The notes beneath the pieces are model-generated. The model was not told the DNA's origin, made no database searches, and worked only from the letters and a program-made list of their open reading frames with translations. Positions 35,882 through 44,037 of a DNA stretch of 64,000 nt are shown in pieces. The stretch comes from Paractinoplanes deccanensis. GTDB lineage: Bacteria > Actinomycetota > Actinomycetes > Mycobacteriales > Micromonosporaceae. Each line of letters begins with the position of its first letter. Positions within the stretch are counted from its first letter, which is position 1. The stretch spans positions 1-64,000 of the forward strand of contig NZ_BOMI01000003.1 in NCBI RefSeq assembly GCF_016862115.1, in the 5' to 3' direction. A program made the position numbers and the translations under genes.

Positions 35882-36454
35882 TCAGCCGCCGAAGCCGCCC
35901 GCGTCGGGCGTGCCGGGCGGCGGGATGTTCGCGTGACGGTCGGGACGCCAGCGCTTCGGGTTCTCCGTGCCGGACACGTGCCGCAGGCAGATCGCGCCCG
36001 GCAGCTCGTGGCACTGGCCCCGGCCGCCGCAGTCGGCCAGATAGCGTGTGCCGCCCTCGATGCCGAGCGTGCGGTCCACACGGAACAGCAGCGGCAGCAC
36101 TTCCGGATGGCAGCCCTCGTCCTCCTGCGCGAGCCGGAACGTCGTGGCGAGCCGAGCTGCCCGGTTGCCCGTGGCGGAGGCCGTGCGGTGGATCAGCGGC
36201 TCGAGCGGGGCGTAGCCGCGGCCGTCGAGGATCATCGCTTTCCACAGGTCGCCGACGATCACGGACGGCATCCAGAGCTCGGCCTTCGGGTCGCGTGCGG
36301 CCAGCCGGAACCACTGCCGCGCCGCGTCTTCCACGAGGGTGACCGCGGCGGCGTCCAGGTCGGCGTGGGCAGCGGTGAAGCGGTGGCGGACACCGGCGGA
36401 GAACCGGTAGCCGTCCACCACGGCGAGCCGTTGCGCGGTCCGCGTCCACCGCAT
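35882..36454 (-). CDS. Cys/His-rich protein of unknown function
   Basis: A 190-residue protein I do not recognise. A helical N-terminal two thirds ends in a possible metal site: C115-H116 and C142-x5-C148-H149-x6-C156-x2-H159. The tail is Pro/Gly-rich. No signal peptide or membrane helix. It is divergent from the DUF3800-like gene (83 bp between starts), and the two genes are bounded by inverted copies of one element. A paired function is possible but not shown. ATG 36454 is preceded only by a very close GAGG, so the start is uncertain. Confidence 0.6.
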   Translation of the reverse strand: MRWTRTAQRLAVVDGYRFSAGVRHRFTAAHADLDAAAVTLVEDAARQWFRLAARDPKAELWMPSVIVGDLWKAMILDGRGYAPLEPLIHRTASATGNRAARLATTFRLAQEDEGCHPEVLPLLFRVDRTLGIEGGTRYLADCGGRGQCHELPGAICLRHVSGTENPKRWRPDRHANIPPPGTPDAGGFGG

Positions 36455-36537
36455 ACCTCAGGCTGCGAGCATCGCCGCCGTGCGTCAAGGACCATAATCG
36501 GGTTGTTCGACGGGGGCGCGCGGGCGAGCATGGGCCG

Positions 36538-37452
36538 GTGCGAACGCCGCTGCAGGGTGGGCTGCCGCCCGTGGGGGCGGTGGACGGCGCGGTCGTGGAG
36601 ATCGCCTGCGACGAGTCGGGGTTCTCCGGCACCAACCTGCTCGATCCGGCCATGCCGGTGATCACGCACGCCAGTGTCGATCTGAGCCCCGACGAGGCCG
36701 TCGCGCTGATTCGCGAGCTTCGCACGGTGGTGCCGGCCAACCTGCCGAGCGAGCTCAAGTCCGGCAAGGTGCTCCGCCGGCCGGGCGTGCTCGAGTGGTT
36801 TCTCGGCGCTCTGCAGGGCCGCTCGCACGTGCTCGTGGTGGACAAGGAGTTCTTCCTGGTCACCCGGGTTGTCGACCTGTTCCTCGGCGAGCCGTCCTAC
36901 GCGGCGGGCACCCGCCTGGCCGGCGCGCACCCGCAGGCGGCTCTGGCACTCTACGAGGCCGGGCGATCGGCGGGCGGTGACTGGCATGTCTTCCTGAGAG
37001 CTTTCATCCATCTGGTACGGGCAAAGCGCCGCCGCCCGCCCCGCGAGTCCGTGGCCGAGTTCACCGCCGCGCGGGACGCACTGATCCACCGCGGCGCCGG
37101 CACTGTGCTCGACGGGGTGACGACGGAGCGCGTGTGGGACGTGGTCACCAGGCTCGACAACGACGACCGGTCCCTTCCCCCGCCGCTGGAACCGCTGCTG
37201 CCGGCCCTGGCGGAGACGGTGCTGCACTGGAGCGGCGAACAGGGACGCCGAGTGCTGGTGACCCACGACGAGCAGAGCGCCCTCACGGCCGACCGGCTGA
37301 CCCGCCTCCAGCGAGCCCTGGCCCGCGACGGCCGTCCCTCGCCGCTGGCCGGGCTGGTGATGGCCGACTCGCGCGACGACCCGCGGGTCCAGATAGCCGA
37401 CCTCCTCGCGGGCGCGGCCCGCCGCACGCCGCGCGGATGGCTCAGCGGTTAG
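36538..37452 (+). CDS. DUF3800-like predicted nuclease-fold protein
   Basis: A 304-residue protein. Early EIACDESGFSGTNLL with Asp-Glu-Ser, then LKSGKVLRR, LVVDKEFFLVTRVVDLFL and the C-terminal RDDPRVQIADLLAGAARR match the layout of DUF3800, an RNase H-fold group. The acidic residues (D and E of DES, D of VVDKE, D of QIAD) could bind metal. DUF3800 genes are often found near mobile or defence loci, but activity is not known. GTG start at 36538. Its last codons and stop belong to a 41-bp segment that is duplicated 78 bp downstream. Confidence 0.65.
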   Translation: MRTPLQGGLPPVGAVDGAVVEIACDESGFSGTNLLDPAMPVITHASVDLSPDEAVALIRELRTVVPANLPSELKSGKVLRRPGVLEWFLGALQGRSHVLVVDKEFFLVTRVVDLFLGEPSYAAGTRLAGAHPQAALALYEAGRSAGGDWHVFLRAFIHLVRAKRRRPPRESVAEFTAARDALIHRGAGTVLDGVTTERVWDVVTRLDNDDRSLPPPLEPLLPALAETVLHWSGEQGRRVLVTHDEQSALTADRLTRLQRALARDGRPSPLAGLVMADSRDDPRVQIADLLAGAARRTPRGWLSG

Positions 37453-37557
37453 GCAGAACGAACGTTCTGTCTTGCGACAGGCGACGCCCGACGCGCGACG
37501 CCCGACGCGCCCAGACGGCTCAGCGGTTAGGCAGAACGAACGTTCTGTCTTGCGACA
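37439..37557 (+). repeat. Duplicated 41-bp segment: gene end plus terminator-like element
   Basis: Positions 37439-37479 and 37517-37557 are identical. Each holds the last codons and stop of the DUF3800-like gene followed by a hairpin CAGAAC-GAAC-GTTCTG and GTCTT. Between them is GACGCCCGACGCG-type short repetition. The hairpin part (37452-37473, 37530-37551) is the inverted partner of 35837-35862. Confidence 0.85.
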
Positions 37558-37638
37558 CCCGGCACCCGGCGCCCGGCGCGCGCGAGTTGGCGGTGGAGCC
37601 AACGGGTTGCAGTGGCGCGCCAGCACGCCGGGCAAGCA

Positions 37639-38400
37639 TCAGGTCGTTGCGGGGCTCGAACCTCCCTCGGCGGCGGCGATGGCCGAGCCGGCCTGGTCGC
37701 CGGTGAGCTCGGCGCGGGCGAAGGCCGGGGCGGAGGGCAGCCGGAGCCGGAGGTTCCGGACGATGCCGACGGTCACCGTGCCCGCGGAGAAGGCGAAGTC
37801 GAGCACGTGGCCGCCGCGGCGCCGCTGGTCGTCGATGAAATGCAGGTGGTACCCGGGTACGGTGACCGTGCCCGCGTAGTCGGGCGAGCGGAAGCCGACG
37901 AGCGTTCCGGGCAGGTCCGTGAAGCTTCTCCGCTGCTCCCCCTGCGCCGCCTGCAACAGCGAAGGGTAGGGCTTCGCCTGTTTCCGGACGGTACGCGTCG
38001 TGACCGAGGCGGCGACGCCGTCGACCCGTACCGCGTAGAAGTAGTTGTCGCCCGGCAGGCGGCTCTCCAGGAGCCGGATCAGCGCGGCGCGGTCGGTGTG
38101 GCCGGCGGGCAGGTCGATCGTGATGTCGGCGTGGAGATCTGTGACGGCGGCGAACGGGGTCGTCCGGTCTCCCGCCGCGACGGTCACGGTGCCGTCGGGG
38201 TGCAGCTGGTAGCAGACCCCGTCCAGGACCACCATCTCCCCGTCGAGGGCGTCGAACGTGCCGAGCCCGAAGGTGCCGTGACGGAGGAGTTCCGCGATCG
38301 TCAGGTCGCCGTCGTCCAGCCCCGCGAGCAGCGCGCCCACTGTCGAGCTCTGGAAGATCTCTCTGCTCCGGTGGTCGTTCACGTCGTCGAGGAACGTCAT
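37639..38400 (-). CDS. alsD: Alpha-acetolactate decarboxylase
   Basis: A 253-residue enzyme that decarboxylates (S)-alpha-acetolactate to (R)-acetoin. FQSSTVGALLAG, the glutamate in LDGEMV (E55), and the zinc ligands H185, H187 and H198 (GYHLHFIDDQRRRGGH) are the family hallmarks. It overlaps the acetolactate synthase gene by 4 nt, so the two are made together. The catabolic pair diverts pyruvate to neutral acetoin, limiting acidification or overflow. The C-terminus (EGGSSPATT) is slightly longer than the conserved core. Confidence 0.92.
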   Translation of the reverse strand: MTFLDDVNDHRSREIFQSSTVGALLAGLDDGDLTIAELLRHGTFGLGTFDALDGEMVVLDGVCYQLHPDGTVTVAAGDRTTPFAAVTDLHADITIDLPAGHTDRAALIRLLESRLPGDNYFYAVRVDGVAASVTTRTVRKQAKPYPSLLQAAQGEQRRSFTDLPGTLVGFRSPDYAGTVTVPGYHLHFIDDQRRRGGHVLDFAFSAGTVTVGIVRNLRLRLPSAPAFARAELTGDQAGSAIAAAEGGSSPATT

Positions 38401-40076
38401 TCGAACACCTCCGCGGGGAGCACCGAACCCAGTGCGGTGTTGTGGCTGTAGTCGACGGGAACGTCGATCAGCGACCGGCCACCGGCGGCGAGCGCCTCAC
38501 GGACCGCGGCGATGAACTCGTCCTCGGAGGCCGGCCGATATCCGCGCGCGCCGAACGCGCCGGCCAGCGCCTCGGTGTCGTAGTCGCCGAGCTGAACGCC
38601 GGACTTGCGCCCGTACTTGAGGAGCTCCTGGAAGCCGACCATGTCGTAGGTGTTGTCGCGGAAGATGATGTGCACGAACTCCAGGCCGAGGCGATGCGCG
38701 GTCTCCAGTTCGGGAGCCGAGAAGAGGAAACCGCCGTCGCCGGAGATCGACACGGTCGGTGTCTCCGGGCGTACGAGGGCACTCGCCATGGCCCAGGGCA
38801 GGCCGACGCCGAGGGTCTGCTGACCGTTGCTGAACAGCAGCCGGCGCGGTTCGTGGACGCGCAGGTGCCTGGCCACGTAGATGTACACGGAGCCGATGTC
38901 GCAGGCGACGGTGGTGTCCTCCGGCAGCAGATCGCGCAGGAGCAGCACCAGCCGGGCCGGATCGAGGCCGGCCGGGCCGTGCTCGGCGTCGCGGGCGGCG
39001 TCGTCGATGGCGGCGAGTCCGCGCCGGGCCTCGGCAAGCTCATCGGCCCACGCGGCGTCCACCTTCACGTCCGGCAGCTGAGCGGTGAGCGCGGTGACGG
39101 TGGCGGCGACCGAGCCGCGAAGCTCGACCTCCGGGAGGTAGTGATTGTCGATGTTCGCCGCCACGGCGTCGATGTGCACGACGGTCCGCCGCGGGTCGGA
39201 GTTCCACAGCCGCGGGTCGTACTCGACCGCGTCGTACCCGATGGTGACCAGCAGGTCGGCGTGCGACACCAGGATGTCGCCGGGCTGGTTGCGGAACAGG
39301 CCGACCCGGCCGGCGTACCGGTCCTCGAGGTCGAGGGGCACGGTTCCCGCGGCCTGGAAGGTCTCGACGACCGGCAGGCGCGTCGTACGGATCAGCTCGC
39401 GGACCGCGTGCACGGATTCCGGGTCGGCGGCCCGCATGCCGACCATCAGCACCGGCCGGCGAGCGCCGCGAATGAGCTCCGCGGCCCGCGCGATCGCGAA
39501 CCCGGGCGCCGGACCGGTCTCGGGAGCCCATGTCCGCCGGGTCAGTTGTGACGTGGTCAGGTCGGCCAGGACGTCGGCCGGCAGCACCACCGCCGCGGCG
39601 CCCTTCGGCTCGGTGGTCGCGGCGCGGAACGCGTTGGCCACCGCCTCGACCACGTTGTCCGGATCGGTGACCTCGGCCGTGTACTTGGTGACGGTGCGCA
39701 GCAGCGCGGCCGCGTCCATCGTCTGATGGGTCCGTTTGAGCCGGTCGGTGCGGGGCACCGCCCCGCACAGCGCCACCACCGGGTCCTGCTCGGTGTTCGC
39801 GGTCAGCAGTCCGGTGGCGAGATTGGCGGTGCCGGGCCCGGAGGTCACCGCCACCACCCCCGGGTTGCCGGTGAGCCGTCCGTGCGCACCGGCGATGAAC
39901 GCGGCGTTCTGCTCGTGCCGGCACACGACCGTCACGATGCCGCTGTCGACGAGCGCGTCGTACAGCGCGTCGATCTTGGCGCCCGGAACCCCGAAGACGC
40001 GATCGACGCCCTGCGTCCGCAATGCCTCGACGAGGCGGTCGGCCGTGCGTACACCGTCAGCTTTTTCTGTCGGCAT
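38397..40076 (-). CDS. alsS: Catabolic acetolactate synthase
   Basis: A 559-residue thiamine diphosphate enzyme joining two pyruvates to acetolactate. The N-terminal glutamate E55 (CRHEQNAAF), and the ThDP/Mg motif GDGGFLFSAPELETA with downstream NTYDMV are present. The catabolic type is inferred from the overlapping decarboxylase gene and the absence of a small regulatory subunit gene. Start at 40076 is fixed by GGGAGG with six nt spacing; an in-frame ATG upstream (40136) lies in the promoter region and is less likely. No AlsR-type regulator adjoins. Confidence 0.92.
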   Translation of the reverse strand: MPTEKADGVRTADRLVEALRTQGVDRVFGVPGAKIDALYDALVDSGIVTVVCRHEQNAAFIAGAHGRLTGNPGVVAVTSGPGTANLATGLLTANTEQDPVVALCGAVPRTDRLKRTHQTMDAAALLRTVTKYTAEVTDPDNVVEAVANAFRAATTEPKGAAAVVLPADVLADLTTSQLTRRTWAPETGPAPGFAIARAAELIRGARRPVLMVGMRAADPESVHAVRELIRTTRLPVVETFQAAGTVPLDLEDRYAGRVGLFRNQPGDILVSHADLLVTIGYDAVEYDPRLWNSDPRRTVVHIDAVAANIDNHYLPEVELRGSVAATVTALTAQLPDVKVDAAWADELAEARRGLAAIDDAARDAEHGPAGLDPARLVLLLRDLLPEDTTVACDIGSVYIYVARHLRVHEPRRLLFSNGQQTLGVGLPWAMASALVRPETPTVSISGDGGFLFSAPELETAHRLGLEFVHIIFRDNTYDMVGFQELLKYGRKSGVQLGDYDTEALAGAFGARGYRPASEDEFIAAVREALAAGGRSLIDVPVDYSHNTALGSVLPAEVFE

Positions 40077-40198
40077 CCTGTTCCTCCCGTGGAGCTCTGT
40101 TCCGCCATCCTTCGAACCACGGGTGGGCGCCGACATCGGTCAAGTGACTGTCCGGGCAGAGCCAATCGCCGACGGTGACCTTCGTTACAGGACAAGCC

Positions 40199-40825
40199 CT
40201 ACGCCACCCGAGCGACGCCCGGGCCCGTGAGCCGCGGCCGGGCGGCGCCGACACGGCCCGTCAGCACCAGGAGCACGGCAGCGATCGGCCCGGACACCTC
40301 GTCCCCCTCTCCGGCCGACCATTCGACGTCGGTGGCGACCAACCGCACCCCGCGCAGGCGGCGGCGCGCCCAGAACGGCCACCCCATGGTCCAGACCCGG
40401 GTGGCCCCGGCCGCGGCGGCCGCGGGCGGCATGGGGACGGAACGGCCCAGCGGCAGCGCGATGTCCTGGGCGTGCACCAGCGTGTCGAACAGGATGTTCC
40501 GGTAGTTCGTGACGAACGGCAGCCGGCGCGAGTCGGCGTGTTGCTGGATCTCGTCCACCAGGTCGGCGACCGGGCGCTGCGCGTGCCGTACCGAAACGTC
40601 GTGGTTGAGGCGGTGGAAACTGCCGCGGGCGCGCACCGCGTCGGCGGTCATCGACCAGACTCCGGGCGGCTGCGGCGCCAGGGCGACGTGGGCGGCGACG
40701 TCGCGCACCCGCCAGCCGGCGCACAGCGACGGGCTCTCCCACTCGGCGGCGGACAGCCCGCTCAGCAGCTCCGCCAGTGTGCGCCTCTGCTCGGCGATGA
40801 CCTGCCAGCTCTGCTCCCGGTCCAT
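40199..40825 (-). CDS. Maleylpyruvate isomerase-family mycothiol-dependent protein
   Basis: A 208-residue DinB-fold protein of the TIGR03083/MDMPI type: WESPSLCAGWRVRDVAAHVAL near residue 45-60 and NILFDTLVHAQDIALPLG near 125. These families use mycothiol as cofactor or substrate and bind a metal with His residues. The start MDREQ at 40825 leaves the palindromic operator region outside the gene. Divergent from the marR-like gene across a perfect 20-bp palindrome, so probably repressed by it. It likely deals with an electrophilic or aromatic compound sensed by MarR. Confidence 0.78.
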   Translation of the reverse strand: MDREQSWQVIAEQRRTLAELLSGLSAAEWESPSLCAGWRVRDVAAHVALAPQPPGVWSMTADAVRARGSFHRLNHDVSVRHAQRPVADLVDEIQQHADSRRLPFVTNYRNILFDTLVHAQDIALPLGRSVPMPPAAAAAGATRVWTMGWPFWARRRLRGVRLVATDVEWSAGEGDEVSGPIAAVLLVLTGRVGAARPRLTGPGVARVA

Positions 40826-40851
40826 GGCCGCCCCCTCAACTGGTACGATCC

Positions 40852-40871
40852 TCTGACTAAATTTAGTCAGA
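40852..40871. promoter_or_regulatory. 20-bp perfect palindromic operator between mdmpi-like and marR genes
   Basis: TCTGACTAAATTTAGTCAGA is a perfect palindrome in the 74-bp divergent gap, AT-rich in a GC-rich genome. Its position, 28 bp before the marR ATG and 27 bp before the divergent start, suits binding of the MarR dimer and control of both genes. Confidence 0.8.
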
Positions 40872-40899
40872 TACTCTGACCGCTTCAAGGAGTTCCGGC

Positions 40900-41340
40900 A
40901 TGCCCGAAGAGGTGAATACCGGGGTCCTGCTCTTCGTCGCCTACCGCGCGATGGAGAAGCGGGTGCTCGACGCGATCGCCGAGGCGGGCTTCGACATCAC
41001 CCCGGCACAGGCACGGATCTTCCAGCGCATCGGCCCGCACGGCACGCGCCTGAGCGAGCTGGCCGAGCAGGCCCAGGTGACCAAGCAGACCGCCGGCTTC
41101 CTGGTCGACCAGCTGGAACGAGCGGGCTACGTGGAGCGCGCGCCCGACCCCACCGACGCCCGCGCCCGCCTGGTGCGCATCGTCGACCGCGGCCACGCGG
41201 CCATCCCCGTCGCGGCAGCCGTGGTCGCACAGGTCGAGGCCGAGTGGGCCGCCCACCTCGGCAAGCGCCGCATGAGCGCCCTCCGCGACGCGCTGACCCA
41301 CCTGCGCGAGATCACCGACTGGCCGCCGGCCGCCCGCTAG
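40900..41340 (+). CDS. MarR-family transcriptional regulator
   Basis: A 146-residue winged-helix repressor: TPAQARIFQRIGPHGTRLSELAEQAQVTKQTAGFLVDQLERAGYVERAPDPTDARARLV shows the recognition helix and the wing with DPxDARA (shown here across residues about 34-92). AAGGAG lies seven nt before the ATG. A 20-bp palindrome upstream is its likely operator, shared with the divergent mycothiol-type gene. The stop overlaps the stop of the convergent CbiZ gene in a shared CTAG. Confidence 0.9.
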   Translation: MPEEVNTGVLLFVAYRAMEKRVLDAIAEAGFDITPAQARIFQRIGPHGTRLSELAEQAQVTKQTAGFLVDQLERAGYVERAPDPTDARARLVRIVDRGHAAIPVAAAVVAQVEAEWAAHLGKRRMSALRDALTHLREITDWPPAAR

Positions 41341-41930
41341 GTGCCGCCGAGCACCGCCGCGTAAGCCGCGCGGGCCAGGCGCGAGCCCCAATACGAGCGC
41401 GGCCCGCCATACGGCGCCTCCGGCCCCGAGGGTGGGCAGAGGACCGTGACCGAGTCCGTGGCCGTGCCCGTGGCGTCGATGCCGCGGTCGCGGATGGCCT
41501 GCGTCTTGGCCTCGGTGACCGTGGCGACCGCGTTGACCAGGGCGCCCTCGCTGAGCAGCTGGGGCACCCAGGCGACGATGTTGACCGTTCCGGCCCGGTG
41601 GGCGACCTCGGGCGGAGCGGCCGCCTGGGTGGGTGTGCCGAGGCCGACCGTGGCCCAGAGGCGCACTCCCCCGTCGGACGCGTGCACCACCTCGGCGACG
41701 TCGACGCCGGTGAGCAGGCCGACGCCGGGGCCCTCCAAGGCCAGGCCGGTGGCCAGGGAGGCCAGGTGGTCGGCGGGGTCGTCGCGGTCGTACGACATCG
41801 GGACCGTCACGTTGATGATCCAGGAGCGTAAGCCGATGCCGCCGCCCAGCACGGCCGACGAGATGGCGCGCAGCGGGGACGGGAGGCGCCAGACCAGCAT
41901 CGGGCCCGGAATCAGCTCGGGGTCTTCCAC
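41337..41930 (-). CDS. cbiZ: Adenosylcobinamide amidohydrolase
   Basis: A 197-residue CbiZ-like enzyme that cleaves adenosylcobinamide or pseudo-B12 to adenosylcobyric acid for cobamide salvage. Conserved stretches: SSAVLGGGIGLRSWIINVTVP, GVGLLTGVDV, TVNIVAWV, EAKTQAIRDRGI and the ATGTATDSV segment. GTG 41930 is chosen because GGAG lies five nt upstream; the ATG at 41900 has no ribosome site. It overlaps the GNAT gene end by 19 nt. No other cobalamin gene or B12 riboswitch is nearby. Confidence 0.85.
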   Translation of the reverse strand: MEDPELIPGPMLVWRLPSPLRAISSAVLGGGIGLRSWIINVTVPMSYDRDDPADHLASLATGLALEGPGVGLLTGVDVAEVVHASDGGVRLWATVGLGTPTQAAAPPEVAHRAGTVNIVAWVPQLLSEGALVNAVATVTEAKTQAIRDRGIDATGTATDSVTVLCPPSGPEAPYGGPRSYWGSRLARAAYAAVLGGT

Positions 41931-42511
41931 TCCGGCTCCAGGACGGCCCAGATCTGGGTGTCGTGGCGGACGCCCTTCCACGGGTAGTTGGCGCGCAGCG
42001 TGCCCTCCAGGGTCATGCCGAGGCGGCGGGCCACGTTGGAGCTGGCCACGTTGTCGGGGCGGCAGTGCCATTCGGCGCGGTGCATGCCGCGGACCGTGAA
42101 GGCCCAGTCGATCAGGACCCGCACGGCGCGGGTGACCAGGCCGCGGCCGGTGCCGGCGGGCTCCAGCCAGCAGCCGACCTCGCAGACGCCCGACCGGGTG
42201 TCGAAGCCGACGAACATCGTGCCGCCGACGAGCACGCCGTCGAGCCAGATGCCGTAGATGCGGTTGCCGTCGGCCGCCTGCCAGTCCGCGTAGCGCTGGA
42301 GGGTGGCCCGGGCCGAGGCGAGGTCGGCGCTGCGGCTCGCCCACGGGATCCACGGGTCGACGGTCGCCCGCGCCCTCTCCATGTGCTCGAAGAACTCCGG
42401 CGCCTGCCACGGTTCCAGCGGGCGCAGCTCGGCGCCGTCCCCCAAGTCGACCTTGAACACCAGAGAAGAGTAGTCCGGCGGCAACTTTGCCGTCGCCCGA
42501 CGTCCATCCAC
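41912..42511 (-). CDS. RimJ/RimL-type GNAT acetyltransferase
   Basis: A 199-residue acetyltransferase of the ribosomal-protein/RimJ branch: LRPLEPWQAPEFFEHMERAR at the start of the domain, CEVGCWLEPAGTGRGLVTRAV as the acetyl-CoA motif, and CRPDNVASSNVARRLGMTLEG. ATG 42511 has GGGAG very close; a GTG at 42460 would remove 17 residues and better fits family length. It overlaps cbiZ by 19 nt. Confidence 0.82.
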   Translation of the reverse strand: MDGRRATAKLPPDYSSLVFKVDLGDGAELRPLEPWQAPEFFEHMERARATVDPWIPWASRSADLASARATLQRYADWQAADGNRIYGIWLDGVLVGGTMFVGFDTRSGVCEVGCWLEPAGTGRGLVTRAVRVLIDWAFTVRGMHRAEWHCRPDNVASSNVARRLGMTLEGTLRANYPWKGVRHDTQIWAVLEPEWKTPS

Positions 42512-42550
42512 TCCCTTTTACATTGACCTCGGTCTATCTAAGGGGAGAAC

Positions 42551-43576
42551 ATGGACCTTGTGCGTAAGGTGGCGGCCGGAGTAGCCGGCGTGCTGGTGGC
42601 GGCCGGATTCGCCGCGCCCGCCCAGGCGGCGCCGACCCGGGCGGAGGTGGCGCTGCGGTGGGCGCCGATCCACTACCAGGACGTGGACGCGACGGGCACC
42701 CACGCCCTGGGCGGGAAGTCCGACTACATCACCCGATACGACTTCGACGGGAACCTGAACGGCCGGGACAACTGGGACAACGCCGGGCAGAACACTGACG
42801 CCGCGGTGTACTACTCGGTCCTCGAGACCTCGACGCACTACTACGTCACGTACTTCTTCTTCCACCCGCGCGACTGGATCGACCACCCGTTCTTCGAGAC
42901 CGAGCACGAGAACGACGGCGAGGGCGTCCTGGAGATCATCGAGAAGGACGGCTCCGCGTACGGCTCGCTCAGGGCCGCCGTGACGGTCGCGCACAGCGAC
43001 TTCTTCTCGTACGTGCCGAGCGGCAGCACCTGGACGAACGGCGGCGAGACGATCGACGGGACGCTTCAGCTCCAGTCCTCGCCGCACGACTCGTTCCAGC
43101 ACCCGGTGACCGCGCAGGAGCGCGGCGGCCACGGCCTCAAGGCGTACCCGCAGTACACGATCGACGGCGACGGCATCGTCTACTACCCGTCGGCGAGCGT
43201 CTCCGAGTCGCCGAGCGGCACGAACGACCGCGACGTGCGCTACCAGCTGATCGACATCTTCGCGTCCGGCGGTCTGTGGGCGCAGCGCGGCACGGCCGGC
43301 CTGTTCGCCTCGCTCGGCACGTTCGCCGGCGACACGACCGGCGGGTGCGGTTCCGGCACGTACGGCTGTGGCACCAACTCGGCGAACGCCCCGTGGGGCT
43401 GGGACGACGGCAACGACGTGCCGGCGCGTGGCGAGATCGCGACCGACCCGGCCAAGCTGGCGGCCGCGTACTTCACCATCCCGGGCACGCCGTCGCGGAC
43501 GTACGCCTACAACCCGTACTCCGGCGCCGCCGCGGCGCTGAAGGCAGCCCAGTCGCTGCCCCGCACGATCGACTGA
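42551..43576 (+). CDS. Secreted protein of unknown function, Vps62/NPP1-like
   Basis: A 341-residue secreted protein with a clear signal peptide (about 1-27, AAPAQAA). The mature part is rich in aromatic residues: LRWAPIHYQDVDATG, ADYFFFHPRDW-type and ETEHENDGEGVLEIIEKDG. The acidic HENDGEG motif recalls the metal site of NPP1/Vps62-type proteins, but this match is weak. A Cys-rich loop (CGSGTYGCG) lies near 275. GGGGAGAA precedes the ATG. A strong hairpin follows the stop. Function not known; it may act on membranes or polymers outside the cell. Confidence 0.65.
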   Translation: MDLVRKVAAGVAGVLVAAGFAAPAQAAPTRAEVALRWAPIHYQDVDATGTHALGGKSDYITRYDFDGNLNGRDNWDNAGQNTDAAVYYSVLETSTHYYVTYFFFHPRDWIDHPFFETEHENDGEGVLEIIEKDGSAYGSLRAAVTVAHSDFFSYVPSGSTWTNGGETIDGTLQLQSSPHDSFQHPVTAQERGGHGLKAYPQYTIDGDGIVYYPSASVSESPSGTNDRDVRYQLIDIFASGGLWAQRGTAGLFASLGTFAGDTTGGCGSGTYGCGTNSANAPWGWDDGNDVPARGEIATDPAKLAAAYFTIPGTPSRTYAYNPYSGAAAALKAAQSLPRTID

Positions 43577-43580
43577 GCCA

Positions 43581-43617
43581 CCGGGGGTGAGCGCCGGTCC
43601 CGGGTGCTCACCCCCGG
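43581..43617 (+). terminator. 12-bp stem terminator after the secreted-protein gene
   Basis: CCGGGGGTGAGC at 43581-43592 pairs perfectly with GCTCACCCCCGG at 43606-43617 across a 13-nt loop, five nt past the stop. No T-tract. Confidence 0.75.
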
Positions 43618-43656
43618 GTTCGTGAATGAAGCGCGCTTCTCACCCGGCTGCCCGGC

Positions 43657-43662
43657 TAGGGT
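43657..43662 (+). promoter_or_regulatory. Leaderless -10 element of the small membrane protein gene
   Basis: TAGGGT, seven nt before the GTG at 43670. Confidence 0.5.
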
Positions 43663-43669
43663 GGAATTC

Positions 43670-44029
43670 GTGGCGCTGAAGGTGAAGGTGAACAAGCGGG
43701 CGATCACCGTCCTCGCGATCGCGGGTCTGGTGATCATCGCGCTGGTGGTGAGCCGCGGCGGGGACGGCGGCGACGGGCCCGGCACCATGGACGCGGCGGC
43801 CACGCAGGGCTGCGACGACTTCAACGCCGGCTACCCCAAGGCCGGCAGCGAGAGCAGCCGGCTCGCGCTCGCCGACAGGGTCAGCGCCTCCACCATGAAG
43901 ACCGGCAACGACGCGATCCGCAACGCGGCCGCCCAGGTCGGCGACGCCGCCAACGAGACGAGCGCCGAGTGGAAGGCGGCCGGCGACGCGCTGCTCGCGG
44001 CCTGTCGCGACGCCGGCTGGGCCAGGTGA
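43670..44029 (+). CDS. Small single-helix membrane protein, unknown function
   Basis: A 119-residue protein with one N-terminal membrane helix (about 10-28) and an extracytoplasmic helical domain of about 85 residues containing two cysteines (GCDDFNAGY and LAACRDAGW) that could form a disulfide. Not assigned to a family. GTG 43670 is chosen because a TAGGGT box lies seven nt upstream; no ribosome site is present. Convergent with the following large membrane enzyme gene, eight nt away. Confidence 0.65.
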   Translation: MALKVKVNKRAITVLAIAGLVIIALVVSRGGDGGDGPGTMDAAATQGCDDFNAGYPKAGSESSRLALADRVSASTMKTGNDAIRNAAAQVGDAANETSAEWKAAGDALLAACRDAGWAR

Positions 44030-44037
44030 CCAGAGAG

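Noticed and set aside
37648..37690. GGTTCGAGCCCCGC-like stretch on the minus strand, resembling a tRNA T-arm
   Set aside because: The stem bases do not pair, no cloverleaf can be built around it, and it lies within the alsD coding end.
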